Source: Candidatus Rokuibacteriota bacterium
Lineage (GTDB): Bacteria > Methylomirabilota > Methylomirabilia > Rokubacteriales > CSP1-6
DNA length: 34,258 nt
Assembly: GCA_003221615.1 (NCBI GenBank)
Contig: QHSQ01000142.1
Span: forward strand, 1-34,258
Direction of reading: 5' to 3'
The notes beneath the pieces were generated by a model. The model did no database searches. It had not been told where the DNA came from and saw nothing but the letters and a program-made list of their open reading frames with translations. Made by a program: the position numbers and the translations under genes. The stretch's first letter is position 1. Every line of letters starts with the position of its first letter. Below are positions 1 to 8,904 of the stretch, piece after piece.

Positions 1-25
1 CCGCTCCCGCCCCGACGCGAAATAG

Positions 26-53
26 CCGACATTCTCGGCGTCCCGGCTAAGAT
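26..53 (+). promoter_or_regulatory. Putative leaderless promoter of the ABC importer operon
   Basis: A TAAGAT box at 48-53 ends 6 nt before the GTG start at 60, and a weak -35 (CCGACA, 26-31) lies 16 nt upstream of it. The predicted transcription start would fall at or next to the start codon. No Shine-Dalgarno sequence precedes the gene, which fits a leaderless mRNA. The same arrangement recurs at six other genes in this window. Confidence 0.4.
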
Positions 54-59
54 GAGGCC

Positions 60-1352
60 GTGGACGGGCCCGACCGCGCGGGAGGGACACGGCCTGCGAC
101 CCGAGCTGTCCCGGCTCTGGCGGTGCTCTCCGTTGCCGCCCTCGTACTGCTCGGCGCGTGCGATCGCGGCGCCGAGCGATCGGGGGGCGCCGGCGGCGGG
201 AAGTCGATCACCGTCATGATCGCCGAGTACAGCAAGGACCACACGAAGTCCTTCTGGCAGGGTCTGTCCGATCAGTACACCAAGCAGGCCGGCGTGAAGG
301 TCGACCTCCGGATCGTCGACTGGAACTCGATCGATCAGCAGGTCAGCACGATGATCCAGAACAATCAGCCGCCGGACGTGCTGAACCTGAACTCCTTCTC
401 GAGCTACGCCAAGGACCAGCTTCTCTACTCGGCCGACGAGGTGCTGTCGCCGAAGACCCGGGGCGACTTCATCGAGTCCTTCGCCCGCGGAGGCGAGTAC
501 CAGGGCAAGCTCTACGGATTCCCGATCCTCTCGAGCGCGCGCGCGTTCTTCTACAACAAGGCCCTCTTCGCCCGCGCAGGCCTCGCCGGCCCGCCGAAGA
601 CCTGGGATGAGTTCGTGCAGGCCGCCCGCAAGGTCCAGGGGCTCGGGAGCGGCGTCATCGGCTACGCGCTGCCGCTGGGTCCCGAGGAAGCGCAGGCCGA
701 GTGGGCGATCTGGATGTGGAACAACGGCGGCGACTGGAAATCGGGCGACGCGTGGGCCATCAACAGCGACAAGAACGTGCAGACGCTCCGGTTCCTGGCC
801 GATCTCGCCAACCGGCATCGGGTCACGCAGATCAACCCCGGCAAGACCAATCGGACCGACGGCGCCTTCCAGCTCTTCAAGGACGGCAAGGTGGGCATGG
901 TGATGGGCTTCAGCCCGCTCGCGACCCAGCTCGACGCCGAGAAGAAGGTGAGCTATGGCGTCGCCGAGATGCCGACCGCCGCCGGCCAGGCGGTCACGCT
1001 CGGCGTCGAGGACTACCTGATGGGGTTCAAGAAAAGCGGCAATCAGGATGCCGTGAAGCAGTTCCTCGATCTCTACTACCAGCCTGAGAACATCACGCAA
1101 TGGATCACGGCCGAGGGCTTCCTGCCCGTGACCAGGTCCGGTCTCTCGCAGATGAGCTCGAACGCGAAGCTGAAGCCCTACCTGGACGCGCTGCCCAATG
1201 CCAGGCTCGCGCCGACGACCGACCCGGCGTGGGACCGGGTGAAGCTCGACGTCCAGCAGACCATCGGCCTGGCCGTCCAGCCCGGCGGCAATCCCAAGCA
1301 GGTGCTCGACCAGCTGCAGAAGAACGCCGTGGCCGCGGCAGGCAGCCGCTGA
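60..1352 (+). CDS. ABC importer substrate-binding lipoprotein (family 1, sugar type)
   Basis: This is a 430-residue extracytoplasmic binding protein of the MalE/UgpB type that captures a solute, probably a sugar or polyol, for the permeases encoded just downstream. A hydrophobic signal segment (about residues 17-33) ends in a lipobox L-G-A-C, so Cys34 should be acylated and anchor the protein to the membrane. The mature part has the family's typical layout, including YNKALFARAGL and PKTWDEF around residues 165-185. The start is a GTG; the lipoprotein signal would be lost with any later start. The substrate cannot be read from the sequence. No ATPase gene is present with it. Confidence 0.9.
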   Translation: MDGPDRAGGTRPATRAVPALAVLSVAALVLLGACDRGAERSGGAGGGKSITVMIAEYSKDHTKSFWQGLSDQYTKQAGVKVDLRIVDWNSIDQQVSTMIQNNQPPDVLNLNSFSSYAKDQLLYSADEVLSPKTRGDFIESFARGGEYQGKLYGFPILSSARAFFYNKALFARAGLAGPPKTWDEFVQAARKVQGLGSGVIGYALPLGPEEAQAEWAIWMWNNGGDWKSGDAWAINSDKNVQTLRFLADLANRHRVTQINPGKTNRTDGAFQLFKDGKVGMVMGFSPLATQLDAEKKVSYGVAEMPTAAGQAVTLGVEDYLMGFKKSGNQDAVKQFLDLYYQPENITQWITAEGFLPVTRSGLSQMSSNAKLKPYLDALPNARLAPTTDPAWDRVKLDVQQTIGLAVQPGGNPKQVLDQLQKNAVAAAGSR

Positions 1353-1374
1353 GAGGCCGCGGGCGCGGCCTCTC
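1351..1374 (+). terminator. Intercistronic hairpin after the binding-protein gene
   Basis: A perfect 10-bp stem (1351-1360 with 1365-1374) with loop GGGC begins inside the stop codon of the binding-protein gene and precedes the first permease gene. There is no T tract. In binding-protein operons such hairpins commonly stabilise the upstream mRNA or attenuate read-through, so that binding protein is made in excess over permease. That role is inferred here. Confidence 0.6.
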
Positions 1375-1413
1375 CCGCTGACGCCGGAGCGCGGGCCCAC
1401 GCGCCGCCGCGGC

Positions 1414-2289
1414 GTGGGCCACTGGCCGGCGCTCCTCTGGCTCGGTCCCAGCCTGGCGTTTATCGCCGCCGTCGTCGTGTATCCAGTTGCCGCCCTCGTG
1501 CGCGCCTCGCTGAGCCGCTATTCCATCACCGGCCTCTATCAAGGCTCGATGGGCGCGTCGAACTACACGCGTCTCCTCGAGCAGGAGGCGCTGGTGACGG
1601 TCGTCGCCAACACGCTGATCTGGGTGGTCGCGATCGTGGTCGTGACCATCGCCGCCTCGCTCGGCATCGCCCAGCTCCTGAACGAAGAATTTCCAGGCCG
1701 ACGTCTCGTGCGCTGGACCTTGATCGTCCCGTGGGCGGCCTCGCTCATCATGACCTCGAAGCTCTTCGTCTGGCTCTACGACTACTATTTCGGGCTCCTC
1801 AATCAGGTTCTGATCTCGCTGCGCCTGCTCGCGGCGCCCGTGGACTGGCTTGGCAACGACGCGACCGTGATGGGCGCGATGATCGTCGTGGGAATCTTCG
1901 TGTCGGTCCCGTTCACGACCTACGTGGTCCTGGCCGGGCTTTCGGCCATTCCCGGCGACGTGTACGAGGCGGCGCGGGTCGACGGCGCGTCGGCCTGGCG
2001 CACGTATCGGTCGGTGACGTTGCCACTGCTGCGTCCGGCGCTGCTGGTCGCGGTCGTGCTGAACGTGATCTACGTCTTCAACTCGTTCCCGATCGTGTGG
2101 ACGCTGAACGATCGCAACCCGGGGTTCGCCCACGACACGATGATCACGTACATGTACAAGATCGCGTTCAAGAGCGCCTTACGCGACGTCGGGCTCGCCG
2201 CCGCGCTGGGCTGCGTGAACGTGCTGGTGATCCTGCTCGCCGTCGGCGTCTACCTGCGCACGGTGTCCTGGCGGGAGGCCGAGGCGTGA
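1414..2289 (+). CDS. ABC importer permease 1 (MalF/UgpA type)
   Basis: A 291-residue inner-membrane permease with about six hydrophobic segments. The EAA loop that contacts the ATPase is clear near residues 184-203 (VYEAARVDGASAWRTYRSVT). It pairs with the permease encoded next, which starts inside its stop codon. The GTG at 1414 is the first usual start; the frame is open upstream back to the hairpin but has no ATG or GTG there, so the N terminus is slightly uncertain. Sugar or polyol import is inferred from the family. Confidence 0.9.
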   Translation: MGHWPALLWLGPSLAFIAAVVVYPVAALVRASLSRYSITGLYQGSMGASNYTRLLEQEALVTVVANTLIWVVAIVVVTIAASLGIAQLLNEEFPGRRLVRWTLIVPWAASLIMTSKLFVWLYDYYFGLLNQVLISLRLLAAPVDWLGNDATVMGAMIVVGIFVSVPFTTYVVLAGLSAIPGDVYEAARVDGASAWRTYRSVTLPLLRPALLVAVVLNVIYVFNSFPIVWTLNDRNPGFAHDTMITYMYKIAFKSALRDVGLAAALGCVNVLVILLAVGVYLRTVSWREAEA

Positions 2290-3128
2290 GCCCGATAGCC
2301 GGGCGCCGGCGCGTGGTCAGCCGCGCCGCCCTCTCGAGCGCGGGGTTCGCCCTCGCGCTCGTCGTGCTGGCTCCATACGTCGTGATGGTCTGCACGGCCC
2401 TGAAGCCGGAGGCCGAGCTCCGGATCACGCCCCCGCGGCTCCTTCCTCTCGAGTCGCGTCTCGGTAACTTTCTCGACGTTCTCGGGGATCCGAGCTTTCG
2501 GGGTTGGCTGCGCGCGTCGCTGGTGGTGGCGCTGACGTCGACGGCCATCGTCGTCCTCGCCGCGACGCCGGCAGCCTACTATACCGCCCGCCACCGGTTC
2601 CCTGGTCGTTCGGCGTTTCTCCTGCTCGTCCTCGTCACGCAGATGTTCTCGCCGACGGCGTTGGTGGTCGGACTGTACCGACAGTTCTTCGAGCTGGGGC
2701 TGGTCGACACGTACGCAGCCCTCATCGTGACCAACGCCGCCTTCAATCTGGCGTTCGCCGTCTGGATCCTGCGCGCGTTCTTCGCGACGATCCCGCGCGA
2801 GATCGAGGAAGCGGCCGCGGTCGACGGCTGCGGCCGGCTCCGCACGCTTGCGCGGGTCGTGCTGCCGCTCTCGCTTCCGGCCATCGTGACGGCCGTGATC
2901 TTCGCCTTCATCGCCGCCTGGAACGAGTACATCGTGGCGCTCACGCTCATGACCGATCCGGCGCGAAAGCCGCTGACCGTGGGGATCACGTCGTACGTCA
3001 CGGCGTACGTCCAGCACTGGAACTACCTCTTTGCCGCCTCGGTCCTCGCGATCGTGCCGGTCGTGGTGCTGTTCGCCTTGATCGAGCGCCATCTGGTCGG
3101 TGGGCTCACGGCGGGAAGCGTGAAGTGA
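2286..3128 (+). CDS. ABC importer permease 2 (MalG/UgpE type)
   Basis: A 280-residue inner-membrane permease. The GTG start at 2286 overlaps the TGA of permease 1 (GTGA, 4 bp), a typical translational coupling. The EAA motif lies near residues 173-198 (EIEEAAAVDGCGRLRTLARV), and a WNEY motif characteristic of MalG-like subunits follows in the next membrane segment. With the binding protein and permease 1 it forms an importer lacking only its ATPase, which must be encoded elsewhere (a shared MsmK-like ATPase is common). The longer open frame reaching back to 1731 is a shadow of permease 1. Confidence 0.92.
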   Translation: MSPIAGRRRVVSRAALSSAGFALALVVLAPYVVMVCTALKPEAELRITPPRLLPLESRLGNFLDVLGDPSFRGWLRASLVVALTSTAIVVLAATPAAYYTARHRFPGRSAFLLLVLVTQMFSPTALVVGLYRQFFELGLVDTYAALIVTNAAFNLAFAVWILRAFFATIPREIEEAAAVDGCGRLRTLARVVLPLSLPAIVTAVIFAFIAAWNEYIVALTLMTDPARKPLTVGITSYVTAYVQHWNYLFAASVLAIVPVVVLFALIERHLVGGLTAGSVK

Positions 3129-3156
3129 GCGGCATCGACGTGCGCGTCGATGCCGC
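3129..3156 (+). terminator. Hairpin at the end of the ABC operon
   Basis: Directly after the permease stop codon a perfect 12-bp stem (3129-3140 with 3145-3156, loop TGCG) can form. No T run follows, so it is not a classic intrinsic terminator. It may stop transcription as a U-less hairpin or protect the 3' end. The remaining bases up to 3260 show no gene. Confidence 0.55.
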
Positions 3157-3259
3157 GCTCGGCGTCGGGACCACGTTGACTTGTCCCGTCGATTCGGCGT
3201 CTACTCCTAGTGGGACGTGCCGTCTCCGGTAGTTCAGCGGTTCAGCGGCTCACTGCTTG

Positions 3260-3265
3260 TACAGT
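3260..3265 (+). promoter_or_regulatory. TACAGT -10 box, likely leaderless start of the MFS gene
   Basis: TACAGT ends 7 nt before the ATG at 3273, and no usable Shine-Dalgarno sequence lies between them (the AGGT at 3267 is too close to the ATG). No good -35 is visible; a short direct repeat of TTCAGCGG (3233-3248) lies where one would be expected. Confidence 0.4.
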
Positions 3266-3272
3266 CAGGTCC

Positions 3273-4553
3273 ATGTCCGAGCGATCAGAAGCCACCGAAG
3301 GGGTCGCGGCGCTCGCGTCGTCGGCCGGGCCCGTGCGCCTGGGTGCCCTGCGGCATCGTGATTTCCGGCTATTCTGGATCGGCCAGCTGATCTCGCAGAT
3401 CGGGACGTGGATGCAGAGCGTGGCGCAGGCCTGGCTCGTGCTGGATCTCACGCACTCGCCGCTGCAGCTCGGCCTCGTGAGCGCGCTTCAGTTCACGCCG
3501 GTTCTGTTGTTTTCCCCCGTCGGAGGGGTCCTGAGCGACCGCTTTGCCAAGCGAAAGGTCTTGCTCGTCAGCCAGACCGCCATGCAGCTGCAGGCGTTCG
3601 TGCTCGCGGCGCTCGTGTGGAGCGGTCGAGTCGAGTACTGGCACGTCGTGGTCCTCGCGGCGATCTACGGTCTCGGCCGCGCGATCGACATCCCCGCCCG
3701 CCAGTCGTACATCACGGATCTCGTCGGCAGATCCGATCTGGCCAACGCGGTCGCGCTCAACTCGGTGATCATGAACGGCGCCCGCATCGTCGGCCCGGCG
3801 GTCGCCGGATTGCTCATCGCGGCCTTCGGTGTGGCGCTCGCCTTCTTTTTGAATGGTGTGAGCTTCGTCGCGGTGCTGGTGGCGCTCGTCGCGATCCGGA
3901 CGGAGGGCCGGCCCGATATCAACAGCCGGCTCGGCATCAGGGAAGGCGTGCTCGGGGCGCTGAGCTACGCGGCGGCGACGCCGCCGGTCGCGTTCACGCT
4001 GGGGTTGATGGTGGCGGTGAGTCTCGTGGTCCTCAACTTCAACGTCGTGGTCCCGCTGGTGGCTCGCGACGTGCTGAACCAGGGCGCCCACGGCTTCGGG
4101 CTCCTCATGTCGGCGCTCGGCGCCGGCGCCGTCGCCGGAGCATTCGGCGTCGCGCTCTTTCGGCGCGGGCAGCCACCATTGACGTTCCTGGTGGCGTCGG
4201 CCGCAACCTTGTGCGCCGGACTCATCGCGCTGGCCGCCGCCGGCCACTTCGTGGTCGCGGCCCTCGTGCTGGCGCTGCTCGGATGTTGCCAGATCCTCTT
4301 CACGACCGGTTGCAACACGACCCTGCAGCTCATCGCACCCAACGAGCTCCGCGGGCGTGTGATGGGGCTCTATACCGTGACCTTCGCCGGCATGACGCCG
4401 TTCGGGTCACTGCTGGTCGGCTGGGTCGCGGAGCACCAGGGTATCCGGGTGGCGTGCGCCGCGGGGGGCGCCATCGGACTTCTGGGTGTCGCGGTGCTCG
4501 TGCTGATCGCGCACCGCGGCGGCATCACCTGGAGTCACGGGCACGCGGTGTAG
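3273..4553 (+). CDS. MFS transporter (MFS_3 / EntS-like exporter)
   Basis: A 426-residue major facilitator protein with about 12 hydrophobic segments. The N-terminal RDFRLFWIGQLISQIGTWMQ and the loop GGVLSDRFAKRK between helices 2 and 3 are typical of the EntS/MFS_3 branch, whose characterised members export small molecules such as siderophores. The substrate is unknown. An in-frame GTG at 3210 would add 21 residues, but the ATG at 3273 fits the conserved N terminus and has a -10-like box at leaderless distance. It is convergent with the HpaB-like gene, with a 16-nt gap. Confidence 0.9.
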   Translation: MSERSEATEGVAALASSAGPVRLGALRHRDFRLFWIGQLISQIGTWMQSVAQAWLVLDLTHSPLQLGLVSALQFTPVLLFSPVGGVLSDRFAKRKVLLVSQTAMQLQAFVLAALVWSGRVEYWHVVVLAAIYGLGRAIDIPARQSYITDLVGRSDLANAVALNSVIMNGARIVGPAVAGLLIAAFGVALAFFLNGVSFVAVLVALVAIRTEGRPDINSRLGIREGVLGALSYAAATPPVAFTLGLMVAVSLVVLNFNVVVPLVARDVLNQGAHGFGLLMSALGAGAVAGAFGVALFRRGQPPLTFLVASAATLCAGLIALAAAGHFVVAALVLALLGCCQILFTTGCNTTLQLIAPNELRGRVMGLYTVTFAGMTPFGSLLVGWVAEHQGIRVACAAGGAIGLLGVAVLVLIAHRGGITWSHGHAV

Positions 4554-4569
4554 TCGTGACCGACGCGCT

Positions 4570-6018
4570 CTACTCGTCGTCGAGCAACTTCCGGACGCGG
4601 TCCATCACCTCGTCCTTGGGATAGATCGCGCCGAGCGCCCGCGCGCGGGTCAGGGGATCGCTGGCGAAGAAGCGCTCGTAGAGCACCTGCCGGCTGCCGA
4701 AGGCGCTCCCGGCGACGTCCCACGCCAGGCGGAAGAGCTTCACGCGATCGCGCGCCGTGGCCGTATCGGTCGCGAGGTACTGCTCGATCTCGGGCGCCAG
4801 CGGCCCGCGGAAGTCCGCCTCGGTCGGCGTGATCATGAAGCTGCTGGACCCGAGGAGCTGCAGGATCTCCACCATGCGCGGGTACGCGGTCATGAAGAGA
4901 TTGCGGGTGCTCTCGGCGGGGAGCGCCGCGGGACACATGACGCCCCATTCGTCGAGCTCCGCATCGGCCTCGCAGGCCCGCATGCACGCCTTCATGAGCT
5001 CGGTGTAGAGCATCAGCTCGGCCAGACGCTCCTCGGAGTGGGGCAGGTGGGCGTTCCCGATCGTCCTGGTCATCATGAGGGCCAGGCCCAGGACGAACTC
5101 GCACTTGGCGATGTTCTTGGCCGCGCCCTGGTGCGCCGTATGGGTCATCGAATGCGTGCTGGTCGCGGTGGCGTTGAGCAGATCGACGTCGCCCAGCAGG
5201 AACACGCGCTCCCAGGGCACCAGCACGTCGTTGAAGAAGACGACGCAGTCCATCTCCTCGAAGCGCGAGCCCAGCGGATGCTCGAAGTGCGAGCGGCCCA
5301 GGTCGAAGCTCTCCCGGCACAGGAATTTGAGCCCGGGTGTCGCGCACGGGATGGCGAAGTTCAGCGCGAACGGGCTGTGCGTCTCGGTGTGTCGCGCGAC
5401 GCGGGGTGAGTAGACGGCGATCTCGTCGGACAAAGGGCCGAGAGTCGCCAGAATGCGCGCGCCGCGGACCACGATGCCGGCATCGGTCTCGCGGATCACC
5501 TGGAGCGCGGTGCCCTCCTCGAGGTTGAACACCCCGCTGGCGGTACGGCTCCTTTGAAGATTGATGAGCGAGTGGGTCAGGGTCAGGTCACGCTCGCTGA
5601 TGTATTCGTAGTAGCGCCGGATGTTCTCGCCGAACTCGGGCCGGCCCCGCGCGAAGTAGCGCGCGGACGCGGCCCAGGCGGCGAACGTGACGTTCATGAA
5701 GTCGGGCGAGCGGCCCATCATGCCGCAGGTCGTCCGAGCCCAGCGCAGCATCATCACACCGCGGCGCGCCAGCTCTTCCCGGGTGCGCGGGATGATGAAC
5801 GAAAGCCCCAGACGCTCGCCGCTGGTCGGCGACACGAACGTCATCTCGTCCCTGAGCTTGGGGTCGTGCTGCAGATCGTAGAGCGACGCGATCGCGCGCA
5901 CCCCGTTGGCGAGCCCGGGATGCGTGGTGACGTCCTTCACGCGCTCCCCGCGCAGCCAGACCTCGCACTCCTGCGCCTGGAGGCCCTTGATGTACTCGGT
6001 GCCCGTCCGTGCGGCCAT
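4570..6018 (-). CDS. HpaB-family FADH2-dependent monooxygenase (4-hydroxyphenylacetate 3-monooxygenase type)
   Basis: A 482-residue protein of the HpaB/PvcC family, usual length 480-520. These are the large components of two-component monooxygenases that use FADH2 from a separate reductase to hydroxylate phenolic substrates. Family signatures include the N-terminal RTGTEYIKGLQ, the central DPKLRDEMTF and RARALGAIYPKDEVMDRVRK near the end. The ATG at 6018 is chosen over one nine codons upstream because AAGGAG (6027-6032) sits 8 nt before it. It is the last gene of a coupled operon with a hydrolase, a luciferase-like enzyme and a binding protein, which suggests catabolism of an imported aromatic or heterocyclic compound. 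No reductase is nearby. Confidence 0.88.
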   Translation of the reverse strand: MAARTGTEYIKGLQAQECEVWLRGERVKDVTTHPGLANGVRAIASLYDLQHDPKLRDEMTFVSPTSGERLGLSFIIPRTREELARRGVMMLRWARTTCGMMGRSPDFMNVTFAAWAASARYFARGRPEFGENIRRYYEYISERDLTLTHSLINLQRSRTASGVFNLEEGTALQVIRETDAGIVVRGARILATLGPLSDEIAVYSPRVARHTETHSPFALNFAIPCATPGLKFLCRESFDLGRSHFEHPLGSRFEEMDCVVFFNDVLVPWERVFLLGDVDLLNATATSTHSMTHTAHQGAAKNIAKCEFVLGLALMMTRTIGNAHLPHSEERLAELMLYTELMKACMRACEADAELDEWGVMCPAALPAESTRNLFMTAYPRMVEILQLLGSSSFMITPTEADFRGPLAPEIEQYLATDTATARDRVKLFRLAWDVAGSAFGSRQVLYERFFASDPLTRARALGAIYPKDEVMDRVRKLLDDE

Positions 6019-6046
6019 GGCGAAAACTCCTTGATTCAGATTCACA

Positions 6047-6097
6047 ATCGCGCCTCGGCCGGCGGGGCCCCAGCCCCGCGACGGCCTGCAGCGCGAA
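6047..6097. repeat. Dispersed GC-rich intergenic repeat, copy A
   Basis: This stretch between two co-directional genes shares a near-identical core (CGCGCCTCGGCCGGC, then GGGGCCCCAGCCCCGCG) with copies at 17183-17230 and 28571-28622. The second block can fold into a short stem on either strand. It is in no gene. It looks like a REP-like dispersed element. Confidence 0.55.
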
Positions 6098-6103
6098 CGG
6101 CCG

Positions 6104-7636
6104 TTACTTGAGCTTCAGATCCTCGCAGGGCGCGGCATACGGATAGCCCTGGATCAATCCGGCGCCGGGGACCTCGACGCGCGAGGTGACGCCCCAGATG
6201 AAGCCCTGCTGGAAGATCGGCGCCACCAACGTCTGATCGGTGACGATCTTTTGGATCTGATGGAGCAAGGTTTCGCGCTTCTTTCGATCGAGCTCCTTGG
6301 CCTGTTGCTGGAAGAGGTCGTCGATCTCGGGCAGCGAGCCGTACGCATAGAGGCCGCCCTTGGTGAAGAACGGCTCGAGCCGCGCCGCCGCGTTGCCGGC
6401 CGCGCCGGTCGCGCCGATCAGGAGCCCCTTCAGCTTCTTCTCGTGCCAGGTGGTCATGAACGTCGCGCGCTCCATCGTGCGCACCCGGGAGCGGATCCCG
6501 ATGCCCTGGAGATAGCCGCCGACGGTCTCGGCCAGCGACGTGTAGGGCGGGAGCGGCGTGAGGTCACCCGCGTCGAAGCCGTTGGGATAGCCCGCCTCGG
6601 TCAGGAGTTGCTTGGCGCGCTTGGGATCGAGCGGCGGCGGCTCGACCTTCAGCGCGAAGTCGAATTCCGGCGGGACGAATCCTCCGGTGGTCTTGCCGTA
6701 TCCGAGCATCTCCGCCTGGTTGATCCCGTTGCGGTCGATGACGAGGCTCGCCGCCTGGCGGACACGCTTGTCGTGCCACGGAGACTTCGGATCCCACTGA
6801 TCGAGGAAGTCGAGCCAGTAGATGCCGTAGAGCAGGGGCGCGGTGACTCTGACGCCGGGCGAGCGTTTCAGCTCCTCGGCGACCGCGCCCACGAACAGGT
6901 ACGCGATGTCCACCTCGCCGGTCTTGACCGCGGCGGCGCGCGTGCTCTCGTCGGGGATGCTGCGCATGACGATGCGCTTCACCTGCGGCGCCTTGCGCCA
7001 GTAGTCCGGGAAGGCGTCGAGCACCAGCTCGACGCCGGGCTGGAACGACACGAACTTGAACGGCCCGGCCCCAACGGGGGCCTTCTTGTAGCCTTCCTCG
7101 CCCACCTTTTCGACGTACTTCTTCGGCACGATCCACGAGGCGCCGGTCGCCGAAGTGCCATAGAACGCGATGAAGTCGGGCCACGCCTCCTTGAGCACGA
7201 AGCGGACGCGGTTGGGGGCGACGACCTGGACCTCCTTCACCTTGTCCTTGAGGAGGCGAGCGGAGGCGCCCTTGTAGCGCTCGAAGGTGAACTTGACGTC
7301 CTCGGCGGTCACGGGATCGCCGTTGTGAAACTTGGCGTTCCTTCTCAAGATAAAGTCGTAGGTGATCCCGTCCTTGGAGACCGACCACGACTCGGCGAGG
7401 CTCGGCGTGCTGATGTTGCCCGGCATCGGCTTCACGAGCGCGTCGTGAAGCGCGTAGAGCACCATGAACGGTGTGATCAAGGCTTCGGTCTCGCCCGGGT
7501 CGAGCCAGCGCGAGACGAGCGTCACGTGGACGCCCCAGACCATCGTCCCCGGCTCTGGTGCCGCGAGCGCGGGCGTGACCACCGCGAGGACCAGCAGGAT
7601 GACGAGGAGGGCGCCGAGCCGCGAGCGGACGAGCAT
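6104..7636 (-). CDS. Solute-binding protein family 5 (peptide/nickel/opine type)
   Basis: A 510-residue secreted binding protein of the DppA/OppA superfamily. It has a Sec signal peptide (residues 1-25, ending A-L-A) without a lipobox Cys. The family core follows, including SWSVSKDGITYDFILRRNAK and the adjacent F-H-N-G-D-P-V-T-A-E-D-V block. Its ATG shares a base with the TGA of the luciferase-like gene (TGATG), and a GGAGGT Shine-Dalgarno (7643-7648) lies 6 nt upstream inside that gene. A longer frame back to 7813 exists but would remove the signal peptide from the N terminus. No permease or ATPase genes accompany it, so it must use a transporter encoded elsewhere or act in sensing. Confidence 0.93.
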   Translation of the reverse strand: MLVRSRLGALLVILLVLAVVTPALAAPEPGTMVWGVHVTLVSRWLDPGETEALITPFMVLYALHDALVKPMPGNISTPSLAESWSVSKDGITYDFILRRNAKFHNGDPVTAEDVKFTFERYKGASARLLKDKVKEVQVVAPNRVRFVLKEAWPDFIAFYGTSATGASWIVPKKYVEKVGEEGYKKAPVGAGPFKFVSFQPGVELVLDAFPDYWRKAPQVKRIVMRSIPDESTRAAAVKTGEVDIAYLFVGAVAEELKRSPGVRVTAPLLYGIYWLDFLDQWDPKSPWHDKRVRQAASLVIDRNGINQAEMLGYGKTTGGFVPPEFDFALKVEPPPLDPKRAKQLLTEAGYPNGFDAGDLTPLPPYTSLAETVGGYLQGIGIRSRVRTMERATFMTTWHEKKLKGLLIGATGAAGNAAARLEPFFTKGGLYAYGSLPEIDDLFQQQAKELDRKKRETLLHQIQKIVTDQTLVAPIFQQGFIWGVTSRVEVPGAGLIQGYPYAAPCEDLKLK

Positions 7637-8904
7637 CAGGATACCTCCAGAGGTGTTGGTTGACGGGCGGCGGTTCGCTCGCTGGCGGGCGCTGCCGACT
7701 CCGGAAACGCCATGCTGACGGGTGCGTTGGCCTCGAACGGGCTCCAGAGGCCGAGCTCTTTGCCGATCTCTCTCAGGGCGGGCAGCACTTCCTCGCCGAG
7801 CAGGCGGATGCACGTCCGCGTGTCCGCGCTCGACACGAATCCATCGGCCGCCCAGAAGCCGACGATGGAGGGCCGCGTCTCTTCGAGCAGCCGCCGGAGC
7901 TTCGGGATCACGGTCTTGGGGGTGCCCGCGACGATCATCTGGCTCTTGATCTGGTCCTCGAAGGACGAGCCGCGGGGATTGGACCGACGGCCGACCGCGT
8001 ATTCGACGAACTGCGTGCGAATCGAGGGCGAGAAGTAGCCGGACGGCGTGGACCAGACGGGGTGCGCGAGGCCGGTGAACTCACCCTGCATCCACATGAA
8101 CTGGCGCGCGTTCTCCAGGGCCTTCTCTTCGGTCTCGGCGATGTGGCAGCGCTGGAGATAGCCGCGGTATTCCGGACCGCCCGCGTAGCCGGTCTCGACG
8201 GCGACCTGGTCGTAGAGCTCCCAGATCTTCTTGGTCGCCTCGATCGCGGTGCTGAGCGCGATGTACGGGTAGCGTTTCTTCGCCGCCCACACGATCGTTT
8301 CTTTGCTGAGCACGCCCGGGATCCAGACCCGCGGGTGCGGTTTCTGGAGCGGCACGGCCCACGGGTTGACGACGCGGTGCTGATAGTGCGTGCCCTCCCA
8401 CCGGAACGGCCCGGGCTGCGTCCACGCGCGGACGATCAGCTCGTGTGCTTCCTCGAAGCGCTCGCGGTTGTAGGCGGGGTTGACGCCGGTGGCGAGCTGC
8501 TCCTGACCGCCGCCGCGCACGAACCCGGAGACGAGGCGCCCGCCCGAGACCATGTCGATCATCGCGAGCTCTTCGGCGAGCCGCACGGGATTGTCGGCGA
8601 GCGGGAGCGGGTTGCCGAGCAGCACGATCTTCACGCGACGGGTCGTGGCCGCCAGGATCGACGCGAACACATTGCACTTGGCCTGCATGCAGAACGGCGC
8701 GTTGTGGTGCTCGTTGAGCATGATGCCGTCGAAGCCGACCGACTCGGCGAGCCGGTAGTGCTCGAGGTACTCGTTGTAGAGGCGGCTGCCGGCGGCGGGG
8801 TCGAAGTGGCGGTTGGAGAACATGAGCGCGGTGGCCCCGAACTCGCGGCCCTCGGCCTCGGGGTACGCGGACATCGGCTGCTCGGTGAAGTACATGAGGT
8901 GCAT
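7636..8904 (-). CDS. Luciferase-like flavin-dependent monooxygenase (LLM class)
   Basis: A 422-residue TIM-barrel enzyme of the bacterial luciferase / alkanal monooxygenase family, which oxidises small organics with reduced FMN or with F420. Signatures are FDGIMLNEHHNAPF near residues 50-65 and the GGRLVSGFVRGGGQEQ segment around residue 120. The ATG at 8904 overlaps the TGA of the hydrolase gene by one base, and its own stop overlaps the binding-protein start in the same way. Translation of the three genes is therefore probably coupled. The open frame continues upstream to 9501 only as a shadow of the hydrolase gene. The substrate is unknown. Confidence 0.9.
   Translation of the reverse strand: MHLMYFTEQPMSAYPEAEGREFGATALMFSNRHFDPAAGSRLYNEYLEHYRLAESVGFDGIMLNEHHNAPFCMQAKCNVFASILAATTRRVKIVLLGNPLPLADNPVRLAEELAMIDMVSGGRLVSGFVRGGGQEQLATGVNPAYNRERFEEAHELIVRAWTQPGPFRWEGTHYQHRVVNPWAVPLQKPHPRVWIPGVLSKETIVWAAKKRYPYIALSTAIEATKKIWELYDQVAVETGYAGGPEYRGYLQRCHIAETEEKALENARQFMWMQGEFTGLAHPVWSTPSGYFSPSIRTQFVEYAVGRRSNPRGSSFEDQIKSQMIVAGTPKTVIPKLRRLLEETRPSIVGFWAADGFVSSADTRTCIRLLGEEVLPALREIGKELGLWSPFEANAPVSMAFPESAAPASERTAARQPTPLEVS

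Noticed and set aside
1105..2133. Long minus-strand frame of 342 residues opposite the ABC permease
   Set aside because: It is an antisense shadow of a clear permease gene, with a His/Arg/Asp-rich composition typical of GC-rich antisense frames.
60..4553. An ABC ATPase for the importer at 60-3128
   Set aside because: No Walker A or signature motif is present here; the gene downstream is an MFS transporter. The ATPase must lie outside the window.
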